Assembly (NCBI GenBank): GCA_937949615.1
Contig: CALEDQ010000027.1
Coordinates: forward strand, 186,001-250,000
Length of the DNA: 64,000 nt
Reading direction: 5' to 3'
DNA from: an uncultured bacterium
Lineage (GTDB): Bacteria; Muiribacteriota; Ozemobacteria; Ozemobacterales; Ozemobacteraceae
This document shows positions 52,354 through 60,468 of this stretch, one piece after another. The notes under the pieces were generated by a model. It searched no databases. It was not told the DNA's origin and worked only from the letters and a program-made list of their open reading frames with translations. The translations under genes were made by a program, and so were the position numbers. Position 1 is the stretch's first letter, and every line of letters begins with the position of its first letter.

Positions 52354-53745
52354 TCAGTAAGCCGGCTCGATTCTGGCGATGTCTTCGGCAGTTGTGCAAT
52401 TCAGTTTCCAGTCGTTTGCCATGCGACCGCGCGGGAAACGCCTGTGTCCGCGGCAGTAGAGCCGGTAACCGATATTGGCGAGAATAGTGTATTCAAGAAA
52501 GGTGCGCGAGCCGGCAAGCCGTCTGAACATGCTCGAAATGTTGTAGGCGCTGTGCCAGCAGTCGATGTGCCCTTCCTGCAGTTCTTCGATCGACATGTGT
52601 TTTGGCTGGAAAACTACATGCTGTGCATCGTAAAGAGTCCAGTTTTCGGTGAGAATTCTGCCTTCCTGTTTGAGACGGTTGAAAAATGGCGTGCCGGGGA
52701 AGGGGGTGCAGACGGTGAAACGCGGCAGATCGACATTCGCTTCGTGAATGAAGTCGAGCGTATATTTGAAACAATCTGATTTGTCGCTGTCGAGGCCGTG
52801 CACAAAACAGCCCATGACCGCAATGTTGCGTGCATGCAGTTCTTTTACGAGCCGGCGGTATTTGCTGGTATCGTTAAAGCCCTTGCTGATGGTTTTATTG
52901 CCGCCGGGAGAGAGCGATTCGAAGCCGATCAGAAGACCGAAGCAGCCGCTCGCTTCCATGGCGTCGAGCAGTTCCGGCTGATCTACTATTCTGGTGGTCG
53001 CCAGGCCGCCCCAGCGTTTTTTGAGCGGAATCAGCGACCGGTAAAGAGCAGTCGCATATTCGGTATTTTCGACCGGACTCGGGTCGAGAAAGGTGACGTA
53101 GCGGCCCGGCATGCGTGAAACCTCGGCATAAACATCTTCGATCGGGCGGCGTTCGTAGTTATTTTTGCAGATGATTGGCGTAACACAGAACTCACACTGG
53201 TTCGGGCAGCCAAATACTGCCTGCGTGCTGTTTGTAGTGATGAAGCGCTTTTTGGAGAAAAAGTCGCGGCGCGGGTCAGGCAGCAGCGACCAGTCGATTT
53301 TTTCGGGCGGGTAATAGAACTTCTGCATTTTTCCTTCGCAGAAATCATTAAGAAGCCGTGGCCAGGTTTCATAACCGTGTCCGATGACGACGGCATCGAC
53401 ATGCTGTGCGGCTTCTTCCGGCATCAAAGTGGCATGTGGGCCGCCCATTACCGTGGTGATGCCCTGCCGGCGAAAATATTCAGCATAAGCGTAAGACCGC
53501 ATTGAAACCCCGGTGATCCCGGTCAGGCCAACGATATCGGCCTTGATCTTCGTCGGGTCGACCGCTTCGACGCTTTCATCGTAAACCGTGATTTCGCCGC
53601 GCAGTTCATCTGGTACAAGGGCTGCCAGCGTTACCATGTTGAGTGGCGCATAGCGCAGGGAAAGAGGGAAAACACCCGTTCCGTGGCGATATAAACCGGT
53701 TCTGGGAGAAATCAGAGCGATATTCAGCTTTTTGCGTGTGTTCAT
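52354..53745 (-). CDS. B12-binding-domain radical SAM protein
   Basis: The 463-residue protein has an N-terminal cobalamin-binding Rossmann domain (about 1-150, with VGLTGITG and VMGGPHATLMPEEA). The radical SAM core follows with Cys180, Cys184, Cys187 (GCPNQCEFC) binding the 4Fe-4S cluster. The C-terminal helical domain resembles those of HpnJ/HpnR-type and other lipid-modifying members. Class B methylases of this sort methylate unactivated carbon. It lacks the DxHxxG of the classical B12 fold, as usual in this class. The ribosome binding site is GGAAAGAG. The substrate is unknown. Confidence 0.88.
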   Translation of the reverse strand: MNTRKKLNIALISPRTGLYRHGTGVFPLSLRYAPLNMVTLAALVPDELRGEITVYDESVEAVDPTKIKADIVGLTGITGVSMRSYAYAEYFRRQGITTVMGGPHATLMPEEAAQHVDAVVIGHGYETWPRLLNDFCEGKMQKFYYPPEKIDWSLLPDPRRDFFSKKRFITTNSTQAVFGCPNQCEFCVTPIICKNNYERRPIEDVYAEVSRMPGRYVTFLDPSPVENTEYATALYRSLIPLKKRWGGLATTRIVDQPELLDAMEASGCFGLLIGFESLSPGGNKTISKGFNDTSKYRRLVKELHARNIAVMGCFVHGLDSDKSDCFKYTLDFIHEANVDLPRFTVCTPFPGTPFFNRLKQEGRILTENWTLYDAQHVVFQPKHMSIEELQEGHIDCWHSAYNISSMFRRLAGSRTFLEYTILANIGYRLYCRGHRRFPRGRMANDWKLNCTTAEDIARIEPAY

Positions 53746-54071
53746 AACTCTTTCCTTTCGCGGCAGTTATAAATTATAGCAGACTTTTCTATTTTGGGGT
53801 CGGACCAGCGAAAAAGCTGATCAATAAAGAAAAAACCTGCTGAAAAATGGCTGTTTTTTCTCTTAGAGGCGCCTTTTTTATGCCAAAAATGACCTTTTAA
53901 GGTTGCAGTGGGCAAAAAAATGGTTTGCTTCAGTTGCCAGATTTTTGCTGATGGCGATAAAAAACTGGCAGCATTTATGCACGTGCAGCTTAAGAACCTC
54001 TTCATGAGAGCACTTCTCTCAATATTCTGTCTGGTACGAAAATTGCTTTTCACGACACACCCGGAGGTAAC
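53746..54071. other. AT-rich divergent intergenic region
   Basis: 326 bp between the radical SAM and metalloprotease genes. On the minus side lies the extended -10 promoter at 53773. On the plus side the protease ribosome binding site (CCGGAGG) is at the end; no clear -35/-10 was identified. Minus- and plus-strand short frames in it look spurious (no ribosome binding site, biased codons). No RNA gene recognised. Confidence 0.5.
53773..53781 (-). promoter_or_regulatory. Extended -10 promoter for radical SAM-SDR
   Basis: TGC followed by a perfect TATAAT (53778-53773) on the minus strand; weak -35. The start would be near 53766, giving a leader of about 20 nt. Confidence 0.5.
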
Positions 54072-55889
54072 ATGCAGAAAATTAACCAGCTGATTATTGC
54101 GATTTTTCTCGTTGCCGGCATTTTTTCTGGTGCTTCAGCGTCTGAGCCAGTTCTTACCGGCACCCATCTTCTTGATTCGATGGGCCGAAACCTGCCGGCA
54201 CTTCAGCAGCGCCAGGCAAGAAATAACCGCAATAATTTTCAGACCGGCGATCTGCATACCTTCAAAACCTTTAATTTTGCCTCTAAAAAATGGGAAGAAA
54301 CCCCGGCCCGTCTCATTAAAGCCGGCGAAAATATCTGCCTGTATCTCGAAGAAGGCCAGACCGTCGAAGAAGCGATTCTCGATGGCCTGGTCAAAGAATT
54401 CGACAGCGTCATCTACCCGACCACGGCAAAATACTTCGGCAACGAAGCCCGCCCCGGCATCGACGGCGACAACCGCCTCACCGTTCTGCTGATGGATATC
54501 AGAGATGACGCCGAAACCTCAGGGGTTTACACCAGCGGCTATTTTAACCGCGCCGACTGCTATCTTCCCGACGAAATTCCGGCCGGCTCAGACCTGCAGA
54601 GCAACTGCCGCGAAATGCTCTATGCCGATATCAAGCCTTCAGACATTACCAGCAAAGAATTTTATGCCACGATCGCGCACGAACTGCAGCACCTGATTCA
54701 TTTTTTCCACGATCAGAAAGAATATGAGTGGCTCAATGAAGGCTGCTCACAGATGGCTCCCTGGCTGTGCGGTTATGGCCACCCCCGCCAGATCAGTGCC
54801 TGGCAGAAAACCCCCGATAACAGTCTGCTGGCCTGGGCTCCCTGGCAGCAGGTCGCCAACTATGGCCAGGTCTACCTGTGGAGCTACTATGTCATGAATA
54901 AATTCTGCGCCGATGAAGGTGAAAGAGTTAAATTCTTTCGTGAACTGGTTTCTGACCAGGATCAGGGCATGACAAGCTACGACAAGCTCTTTAAAGCCCG
55001 CGGCACTACCTTTGACGCTCTGTTCAACAATTTCTGCATCAGCAGTTTCATCAACCGCAAAGACGTGAACCCTGCGTTTCTCTCGTTTGGCGAAGATCTT
55101 GCCGGTTTTCAGCTGCCGGCTACCACCTTCATCGATCGCCTGCCGACCATGTATCGCAATCAGGTCAGCATCTGGGGCGCCGATCTGGTTAAAGTCGCCC
55201 TGCAAAGCAATGCTGCAGAGATCAAGATCGGCTTTGCCGGCGATCTTAACAGTCTGCCCAACTCGTTCAGCGTCGCGCTGGTCTTCTTCAACGAGAGCGA
55301 AGCCAGAGTGCGCCAGATCAGCTACATCGATAATATCAAATCGACCACCCCGAACCGCGAGGCACACACCGCGCGCGTCATGCTGCCCGGCCAGGGTGAT
55401 GATTATTACCCGCCTCCGCCACCGGTAAAAACCCAGATGGGCGACATTACTGCAAAGGTTCCGGCCGGTTCAGACATGCTTTATCTCGTCATCATGGGAA
55501 AAGGGCCCGCCGACCTGCCCGATTCGATGCTTTCCTGGTCGGGCAAAGCGACTTATCGTCTCGATATCGAAGTTACCGCCACCCACGCAGAACCAGTTGC
55601 CGCCGCCCCGGCCATTACTGCCAACGCCGCTGCCCTGCTCGACAACTACGCTGCCCTGCTCGACAACTACGCTGCTCTCAAAGCCGGGCTGCCGGCTGCC
55701 GCTGATTACGAAGAAACCCACGCCGCTTTTACTGCCGTCGAAGCTGAACTCAAAGCTGCGCTGAAGGCCGAACTCGCCGCCGACGGCGAGAAAAAACTTT
55801 GCGAAACCCTGCAGACAAGCTCCGAAGACTTTGCTGAACTGAAAGCTTTCTGCTCTGACCTGCAGAAGTTCAATCATCTGCATCACTGA
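54072..55889 (+). CDS. Exported M30-like zinc metalloprotease
   Basis: The 605-residue protein has a signal peptide (INQLIIAIFLVAGIFSGASA). The catalytic site is HELQH (203-207) with a third-ligand candidate Glu223 in YEWLNEGCSQ, that is HExxH-x15-E, as in the M30/hyicolysin group. LTVLLMDIRDD ahead of it is another family block. Residues about 300-505 are beta-rich. The last 90 are helical with a duplicated LLDNYAA motif. It stands alone, begins with CCGGAGG 6 nt upstream and ends at a strong terminator. It may degrade surface or extracellular proteins; substrate unknown. Confidence 0.85.
   Translation: MQKINQLIIAIFLVAGIFSGASASEPVLTGTHLLDSMGRNLPALQQRQARNNRNNFQTGDLHTFKTFNFASKKWEETPARLIKAGENICLYLEEGQTVEEAILDGLVKEFDSVIYPTTAKYFGNEARPGIDGDNRLTVLLMDIRDDAETSGVYTSGYFNRADCYLPDEIPAGSDLQSNCREMLYADIKPSDITSKEFYATIAHELQHLIHFFHDQKEYEWLNEGCSQMAPWLCGYGHPRQISAWQKTPDNSLLAWAPWQQVANYGQVYLWSYYVMNKFCADEGERVKFFRELVSDQDQGMTSYDKLFKARGTTFDALFNNFCISSFINRKDVNPAFLSFGEDLAGFQLPATTFIDRLPTMYRNQVSIWGADLVKVALQSNAAEIKIGFAGDLNSLPNSFSVALVFFNESEARVRQISYIDNIKSTTPNREAHTARVMLPGQGDDYYPPPPPVKTQMGDITAKVPAGSDMLYLVIMGKGPADLPDSMLSWSGKATYRLDIEVTATHAEPVAAAPAITANAAALLDNYAALLDNYAALKAGLPAAADYEETHAAFTAVEAELKAALKAELAADGEKKLCETLQTSSEDFAELKAFCSDLQKFNHLHH
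55629..55670 (+). repeat. Perfect 21-bp tandem duplication in the metalloprotease gene
   Basis: Two identical copies of a 21-bp unit (55629-55649 and 55650-55670) encode AALLDNY twice in the helical C-terminus; a third degenerate copy (AALK) follows. Being in frame, it changes only helix length. Confidence 0.9.
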
Positions 55890-55907
55890 GAATCGTGCTA
55901 CTGCCAG

Positions 55908-55947
55908 CCGGCTGGGAGCGGAACATCTGCGCCCGGCCGGTTTTTTT
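55908..55947 (+). terminator. Intrinsic terminator of the metalloprotease gene
   Basis: CCGGCTGGGAGC pairs with GCGCCCGGCCGG (one G-U, one mismatch) and is followed directly by seven T. This is the clearest terminator in the window. Confidence 0.85.
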
Positions 55948-56067
55948 ATGCCGATTTGCATTCCTGCCGGAGCGGTATTGAGTCATGCAAGTCAGGCCGA
56001 CGGGTTTTTCGGGAATCTGGTCCAGTGCCACCGGAAAGAGCCCTGATCAGCACACTGACCGCATGGC

Positions 56068-56096
56068 TTGCCGTGCGTCACTGAAACTGCTATAAA
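56068..56096 (+). promoter_or_regulatory. Promoter of recQ, placed for a leaderless mRNA
   Basis: TTGCCG (56068-56073), a 17-nt spacer ending in TGC, and TATAAA (56091-56096). The transcription start would fall on or next to the A of the recQ ATG at 56103; no ribosome binding site is present. Confidence 0.6.
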
Positions 56097-56102
56097 TACT
56101 GC

Positions 56103-57974
56103 ATGGAAAAACTCAAACCACAGCAGGCCCTCGAAAAATTCTGGGGTTACAAGGTCTTCAGACCTTTGCAGCGCGAAGCGGTCGAAGCGGTATTGACCGG
56201 CCGTGATGCGCTCGTAGTCATGCCGACCGGCGGTGGCAAGAGCCTCTGCTATCAGCTGCCGGCGGCCTGTGGTGTCGGCCTGGTGCTTGTGGTTTCACCA
56301 TTGATCGCGCTGATGGACGACCAGGTGTCGGCTGCCAATGAAACCGGCCTGCGGGCCGGGGCGCTGCATTCGCAAAGCCCCGAAAAAGACCGCCGGCGCG
56401 TCTTTGCGCAGCTGCATGACGGCAGTCTCGACCTGCTTTATGTCAGCCCTGAACGACTGGTTGCCGGCGGCGTGCTTGACCTGGTAAAGCCCAGATTAGG
56501 GCTGTTTGCGGTCGACGAAGCCCACTGCGTTTCGCATTGGGGCCATGAATTCAGGCCCGAATACCGGCAGCTGGGGCCGCTTTTTGCCGAATTTGCCGGC
56601 ATCCCGCGCATTGCGCTCACCGCCACCGCCACCCCGCACGTTCAGGATGATATTCGCGCCCAGCTTGGTCTGCGCAGCCCGACCTGCCTGATCGGGCACC
56701 CCGACCGGCCGAATCTGACTTATCGCTCTTACCCGCGTTACGACCAGGGTGGGCAGGTGCTCGATTTTATCCGCCGCCACAAGGGCGAAGGCGGTATCGT
56801 CTATGCCCAGACCCGCAAAGAAGTCGAACGCCTGGTTAAAGGCCTGTCGCGCGCCGGCGTCACCTGTGCGCCTTACCATGCCGGGTTGAGCGCCAGTCTG
56901 CGCGCCAAAGCCCAGGATGATTTCGTACATGAACGTCTTGATGTGATCGTTGCCACCATTGCCTTTGGCATGGGTATCGACCGATCGAACGTGCGCTACG
57001 TCATTCATGCCAACACCCCGAAGTCGATCGAGCACTACCAGCAGGAATCTGGCCGCGCCGGCCGCGACGGTGAACCGGCCGAATGTGTTCTGCTGTTCTC
57101 GGCCGGTGATCTGGTGACGCATAAAGCCCTGTCATTCAGAGAAGAGGGTATTTCGCCAGCCCGCCGCCGCGTAATCGAGCGCCAGCTCAATGAAATCGGC
57201 CGTTTCGCTATTTCGCCGGTCTGCCGGCATAAGCTGCTGTCAGAGCATTTCGGCAAGCCATACCCGCCCGAAAATTTTATCAAACCCGACCCCGAAGAAC
57301 CCGGCTGCGGAGCCTGCGATGTCTGTCTCGGCGAAACCCAAGCAGTGCCCGCCGAAGAAGCACTGCTGGTCGCTCAAAAGATTATCAGCGCCGTATATCG
57401 CACCGAAGGCCGCTTTGGCGCCGGCTACGTCACCAAAGTTCTTCAGGGTGCCGAAGATGATCGCATTGCTGGCAACGGTCACGATCAGCTCAAAGTTTTC
57501 GGCCTGATGAAAGGCACACCCGAAAAGGTGATTCGTGCCTGGATCGACCAGCTGATCGTGCAGGGCCATCTGCTCGTAACCGATGGCGAATACCCGCTGC
57601 TGCAGGTTACCCAGTCTGGTCTTGGTGTCTGCAAGGGAACCGAGCCGGTCAGACTTGGCAGCCCGATCGTCAGGCTGCCGGCAAAGAAAAGCCGCAAAGC
57701 CGCGCTCGCCGATTCCGCTACCGGGCCAGAAGCGACGCTTTTCGAGAATCTGCGCCGTCTGCGCCTGTTGCTCGCCCGCAAACTCAGCATTCCGCCGTAT
57801 ATGGTTTTCGCCGACTCGGTGCTCACCTCGATGGCTGTGCTCAAGCCCACCGATCTCGACTCTCTGCGCGAAATCAAAGGCATCGGCGACCACAAACGCG
57901 ACCGCTACGGCCCGGTATTTCTCGCTGTCATCGCCGGTACCGACCCCGAAACCGCCGCTACCGGTTTTTCCTGA
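56103..57974 (+). CDS. recQ: ATP-dependent DNA helicase RecQ
   Basis: The 623-residue 3'-5' helicase has motif I MPTGGGKS (about 40-47), motif II DEAHCVSHWGHEF (about 137), TATATP, and QESGRAGRDG (motif VI). The RQC zinc site is formed by a Cys near 374 and CGACDVC near 400. A winged helix and a C-terminal HRDC domain (about 540-615) follow, so it is the full E. coli-like form. The start at 56103 gives the family N-terminus (KFWGYKVFRPLQREA). It lacks any Shine-Dalgarno, and the promoter suggests a leaderless message. It acts in recombination and fork repair. Confidence 0.95.
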   Translation: MEKLKPQQALEKFWGYKVFRPLQREAVEAVLTGRDALVVMPTGGGKSLCYQLPAACGVGLVLVVSPLIALMDDQVSAANETGLRAGALHSQSPEKDRRRVFAQLHDGSLDLLYVSPERLVAGGVLDLVKPRLGLFAVDEAHCVSHWGHEFRPEYRQLGPLFAEFAGIPRIALTATATPHVQDDIRAQLGLRSPTCLIGHPDRPNLTYRSYPRYDQGGQVLDFIRRHKGEGGIVYAQTRKEVERLVKGLSRAGVTCAPYHAGLSASLRAKAQDDFVHERLDVIVATIAFGMGIDRSNVRYVIHANTPKSIEHYQQESGRAGRDGEPAECVLLFSAGDLVTHKALSFREEGISPARRRVIERQLNEIGRFAISPVCRHKLLSEHFGKPYPPENFIKPDPEEPGCGACDVCLGETQAVPAEEALLVAQKIISAVYRTEGRFGAGYVTKVLQGAEDDRIAGNGHDQLKVFGLMKGTPEKVIRAWIDQLIVQGHLLVTDGEYPLLQVTQSGLGVCKGTEPVRLGSPIVRLPAKKSRKAALADSATGPEATLFENLRRLRLLLARKLSIPPYMVFADSVLTSMAVLKPTDLDSLREIKGIGDHKRDRYGPVFLAVIAGTDPETAATGFS

Positions 57975-58011
57975 ATATCGATACTGCGAGAATTCATCGA
58001 GTCTGAAAACA

Positions 58012-58040
58012 AAAGGCTGCCCGCATATGGGGCAGCCTTT
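58012..58040 (+). terminator. Terminator-like hairpin after recQ
   Basis: AAAGGCTGCCC and GGGCAGCCTTT form an 11-bp perfect stem with a 7-nt loop (GCATATG), 38 nt after the stop. The stem ends in TTT and little more; it may serve both strands, since a minus-strand gene ends at 58073. Confidence 0.65.
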
Positions 58041-58072
58041 CTAACTAATCCGGTCGGGTCTGATATTTGAGA

Positions 58073-59260
58073 TCAGAGGTCGAGATCGGGTGTTATCTCT
58101 GGCAGCAGAATGTCGTCACCTGTGCCGTTTTCATCGCTTTTGTTCGGCCCGACGCTGTAGAAAACGGTTTTGTTGTCTTTTTGCATCGATTTAAAAGCCT
58201 CGCCGCTGAAAAGGTCGATTGCCCCTGATTCTTTGCCAAGACGGGCGGCAAGGGTTGCCAGCATGATCGCCTTCTGACAGGCTCTTTCTTTAGAAACCGT
58301 ATTGGCTTTGCGGAAGTTCGGAAAAGCAAGGACGAGAAGAGGATTGTGCGAAACAAAATCCAGTTCAAGCTTGTAATCAGGGTTCTCGAACATTTCGCGG
58401 CTGGTTTTCTGATACTGCTCACAGGGGTCACCATAAAATTTGTCGAGAATCCACATTGCCAGAGGAGCCCTTGCATAAAAGCGGCCATAAGCGTGTTTGA
58501 AGAAAATAAACTCGTCTTCCATCGCTGTTTTTATCGGCTTATCGAAAGCGATTGAATCTTTCAGCAGTTCCATATAATCGCCGGCTTCCGCATCACTGAT
58601 CAGATCTCTGTTCAGCAGGTTGGTAAGCTGTTTCATGGCAATCCCGTCCATTGCGATTGTAATCATTTTGCCGATCAGAAAGGGGCTGATCAGGTCGTTG
58701 ATTCTTGCAAGTTTTACCTGGGCCGCAAAGATGAATGAGCTGTTCTCTTCGGGGTGCAGTTGCTTGAAACGTCGATGATAGATGGCGATGAAACGGGAAA
58801 CTTTGCGGGCTTTTTTGAAGTTTTCTGCGAGTTCATCGGTCAGCGGGTCGGTTTGCGGGCTGGCGAAAATGAGCAGATATTTCCAGTCGAGTGAGCCGAA
58901 ACTTCGTATGGCACTGATTATTTCCTGATCGTGCTCGGCAACCTTGTCACCAAGTCGGTTTGGTTTGCCTGCGGAACTCTCGATCATGACAGTCTCACTG
59001 AATCCGGCAAGCATTTTCCAGCCATTCAGCGCCTCTTTCAATGGGGCATCGACGAAGGTATACCCGCGATTGGCGGGAATATTCTCGATTCCCGTTGTTT
59101 TATAAGGGGCGTTGGATTCGTTCAACCCCTTGAGATGAGAAGCAAGAGTGATAAAGCTGTAGATTGCCATCGCCGCTGAAATGATCAGCAGCCAGGTTAC
59201 AACGGTAATTATTCTGCGCATCGGGCTTCCGGCATAGAATTTTTCAATCAGGCTGTGCAT
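58073..59260 (-). CDS. Membrane-anchored hypothetical protein of the sigma-factor operon
   Basis: The 395-residue product has one N-terminal membrane helix (RRIITVVTWLLIISAAMAIYSF), then a large soluble helical domain without Cys clusters or catalytic motifs. The C-terminus is acidic. It is most simply an envelope protein with the soluble part outside. AGGAGG precedes the ATG, and it overlaps the preceding gene by 13 bp, so it belongs to the ECF sigma unit and is perhaps a target or modulator of it. No family recognised. Confidence 0.65.
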   Translation of the reverse strand: MHSLIEKFYAGSPMRRIITVVTWLLIISAAMAIYSFITLASHLKGLNESNAPYKTTGIENIPANRGYTFVDAPLKEALNGWKMLAGFSETVMIESSAGKPNRLGDKVAEHDQEIISAIRSFGSLDWKYLLIFASPQTDPLTDELAENFKKARKVSRFIAIYHRRFKQLHPEENSSFIFAAQVKLARINDLISPFLIGKMITIAMDGIAMKQLTNLLNRDLISDAEAGDYMELLKDSIAFDKPIKTAMEDEFIFFKHAYGRFYARAPLAMWILDKFYGDPCEQYQKTSREMFENPDYKLELDFVSHNPLLVLAFPNFRKANTVSKERACQKAIMLATLAARLGKESGAIDLFSGEAFKSMQKDNKTVFYSVGPNKSDENGTGDDILLPEITPDLDL

Positions 59261-59685
59261 GGCGAACCTCCTGTTTTTTCTTCAGGGCGGCGAACCGGCA
59301 TTGCTGCTGCAGTCAGAATGAAGGTCAGCACCGCAAGTAATATAAAACCGCGCATGATGCCGCGGATCAACCACAGAGTGATGATAGTCTGGTTCAGGAC
59401 AACGCCCTGATTGAACAGCAGTCCGGTCTGTTCCGGGTTTTCCGAAATATCAAGGGCGGTCAGAACAACAGTGGCGTCTGTTTGAATCAGGCCGACGACG
59501 AGGCAGGCTACGGCGGCCAGCATAATTACAGCCATAAACTGCAGGAAAAGGGCCTTGAGCTCTGCGAGAGGCACATTCGATCTCTCTGCGCCGATTCTGT
59601 CGCTGACAGCCTGCCTGAGTTTTTCATCTTTGCCTGCCTCTTCAGCGATGCGGGCAAAGGCGTTTTTTATCTGCGTGGGTTTCAT
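59248..59685 (-). CDS. Two-helix membrane protein, candidate anti-sigma factor
   Basis: A 145-residue protein with a cytoplasmic helical N-terminus (about 1-45) and two membrane segments (about 47-68 and about 108-130). Position after the ECF gene (4-bp overlap, GAGGAG ribosome binding site) is typical of an anti-sigma factor, and the N-terminal helix bundle could bind the sigma factor. However, the ZAS zinc motif (HxxxCxxC) is missing. So the anti-sigma role is inference. Confidence 0.6.
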   Translation of the reverse strand: MKPTQIKNAFARIAEEAGKDEKLRQAVSDRIGAERSNVPLAELKALFLQFMAVIMLAAVACLVVGLIQTDATVVLTALDISENPEQTGLLFNQGVVLNQTIITLWLIRGIMRGFILLAVLTFILTAAAMPVRRPEEKTGGSPCTA

Positions 59686-60206
59686 GGTTCATTCTCCTCG
59701 AATTCAAGGCCGAGACGTTCTTTAATGCGTGCCAGGCGCGACATCACCGTGCCGATTTTGAGCTGCATTTCATCGGCAATCTGCTGATAACTCATTTCGG
59801 CGCTGAAACGCAGGGTTATTATCTGGCGTTCATCATCGTCGAGTCTGACAAGCAGGTCATGCAGACGTTCGACATCTTCGGCCCGTATCAGGCGGTTTTC
59901 GAGCTCGCTGGCATCGCTTGCTCCTTCGAAGCCGCAGAAACGCGCGAGATAACGCAGTCGGCTTTTTAAGCTGCGTCGGTATTTAAGCGCTTCGTTGCGG
60001 GCTACCGTCACCAGCCAGGCTTTCTGCTGAAAACCTTCGCTCCAGAAATCAGGGCATTCGTAAGCTTTTACGAAGACTTCCTGGGTCAGATCCCAGCTCT
60101 CGACTGCATCGAGACTGACGCCGTAGATTACCGAATATACCAGCCCCTGGTAGCGGCGCTGCATTTCGGCAAACATCTGCGGCAGATTGTAAGGTTTTTT
60201 AGTCAT
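59682..60206 (-). CDS. ECF-type RNA polymerase sigma factor
   Basis: The 174-residue protein has region 2 (about 12-78: YQGLVYSVIYG, DLTQEVFVKAYE, FQQKAWLVTVARNEALKYRR) and region 4 (about 112-165: LLVRLDDDERQIITLRFSAE, MSYQQIADEM, GTVMSRLARIKERL). No region 3 or N-terminal region 1 is present, as usual for ECF factors. It probably redirects RNA polymerase after an envelope signal. No Shine-Dalgarno is evident upstream (GATATTGCA), so translation may be weak or leaderless. It is followed by two membrane-protein genes. Confidence 0.93.
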   Translation of the reverse strand: MTKKPYNLPQMFAEMQRRYQGLVYSVIYGVSLDAVESWDLTQEVFVKAYECPDFWSEGFQQKAWLVTVARNEALKYRRSLKSRLRYLARFCGFEGASDASELENRLIRAEDVERLHDLLVRLDDDERQIITLRFSAEMSYQQIADEMQLKIGTVMSRLARIKERLGLEFEENEP

Positions 60207-60468
60207 TGCAATATCTATAATCCATCTGCCGCCGATTTATTCCATTTTTTTTCACCTGAATTGTTAAATTTGAAAATCAGCCGGAATCGACCAGCCGCAT
60301 TTCTGCCTGACAGCCTTGCAGACACCTGCTTTTTCTGCGCATCACAATAAAAAAAATGGAACCGGTTTTTTATGATTGATCGGCGTTTATCGGCGCGCAT
60401 CTGTGGCCGAACCAAACAAACCGCCTGAAAGGTCTGTATTTGTCTGAATCAGCATTTACAGCCCCTTG

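Noticed and set aside
53742..54053. 103-codon minus-strand frame upstream of the radical SAM gene
   Set aside because: It overlaps the radical SAM start, has no ribosome binding site, and is better explained as promoter DNA.
53746..54071. Possible c-di-GMP or other riboswitch ahead of the metalloprotease or radical SAM gene
   Set aside because: Fragments such as GCAAACC are present, but the conserved core and paired helices of the known classes are not.
60354..60390. GGAACC resembling an ECF -35 box
   Set aside because: It points toward the 3' end of the propeller gene and has no matching -10, so it is probably chance.
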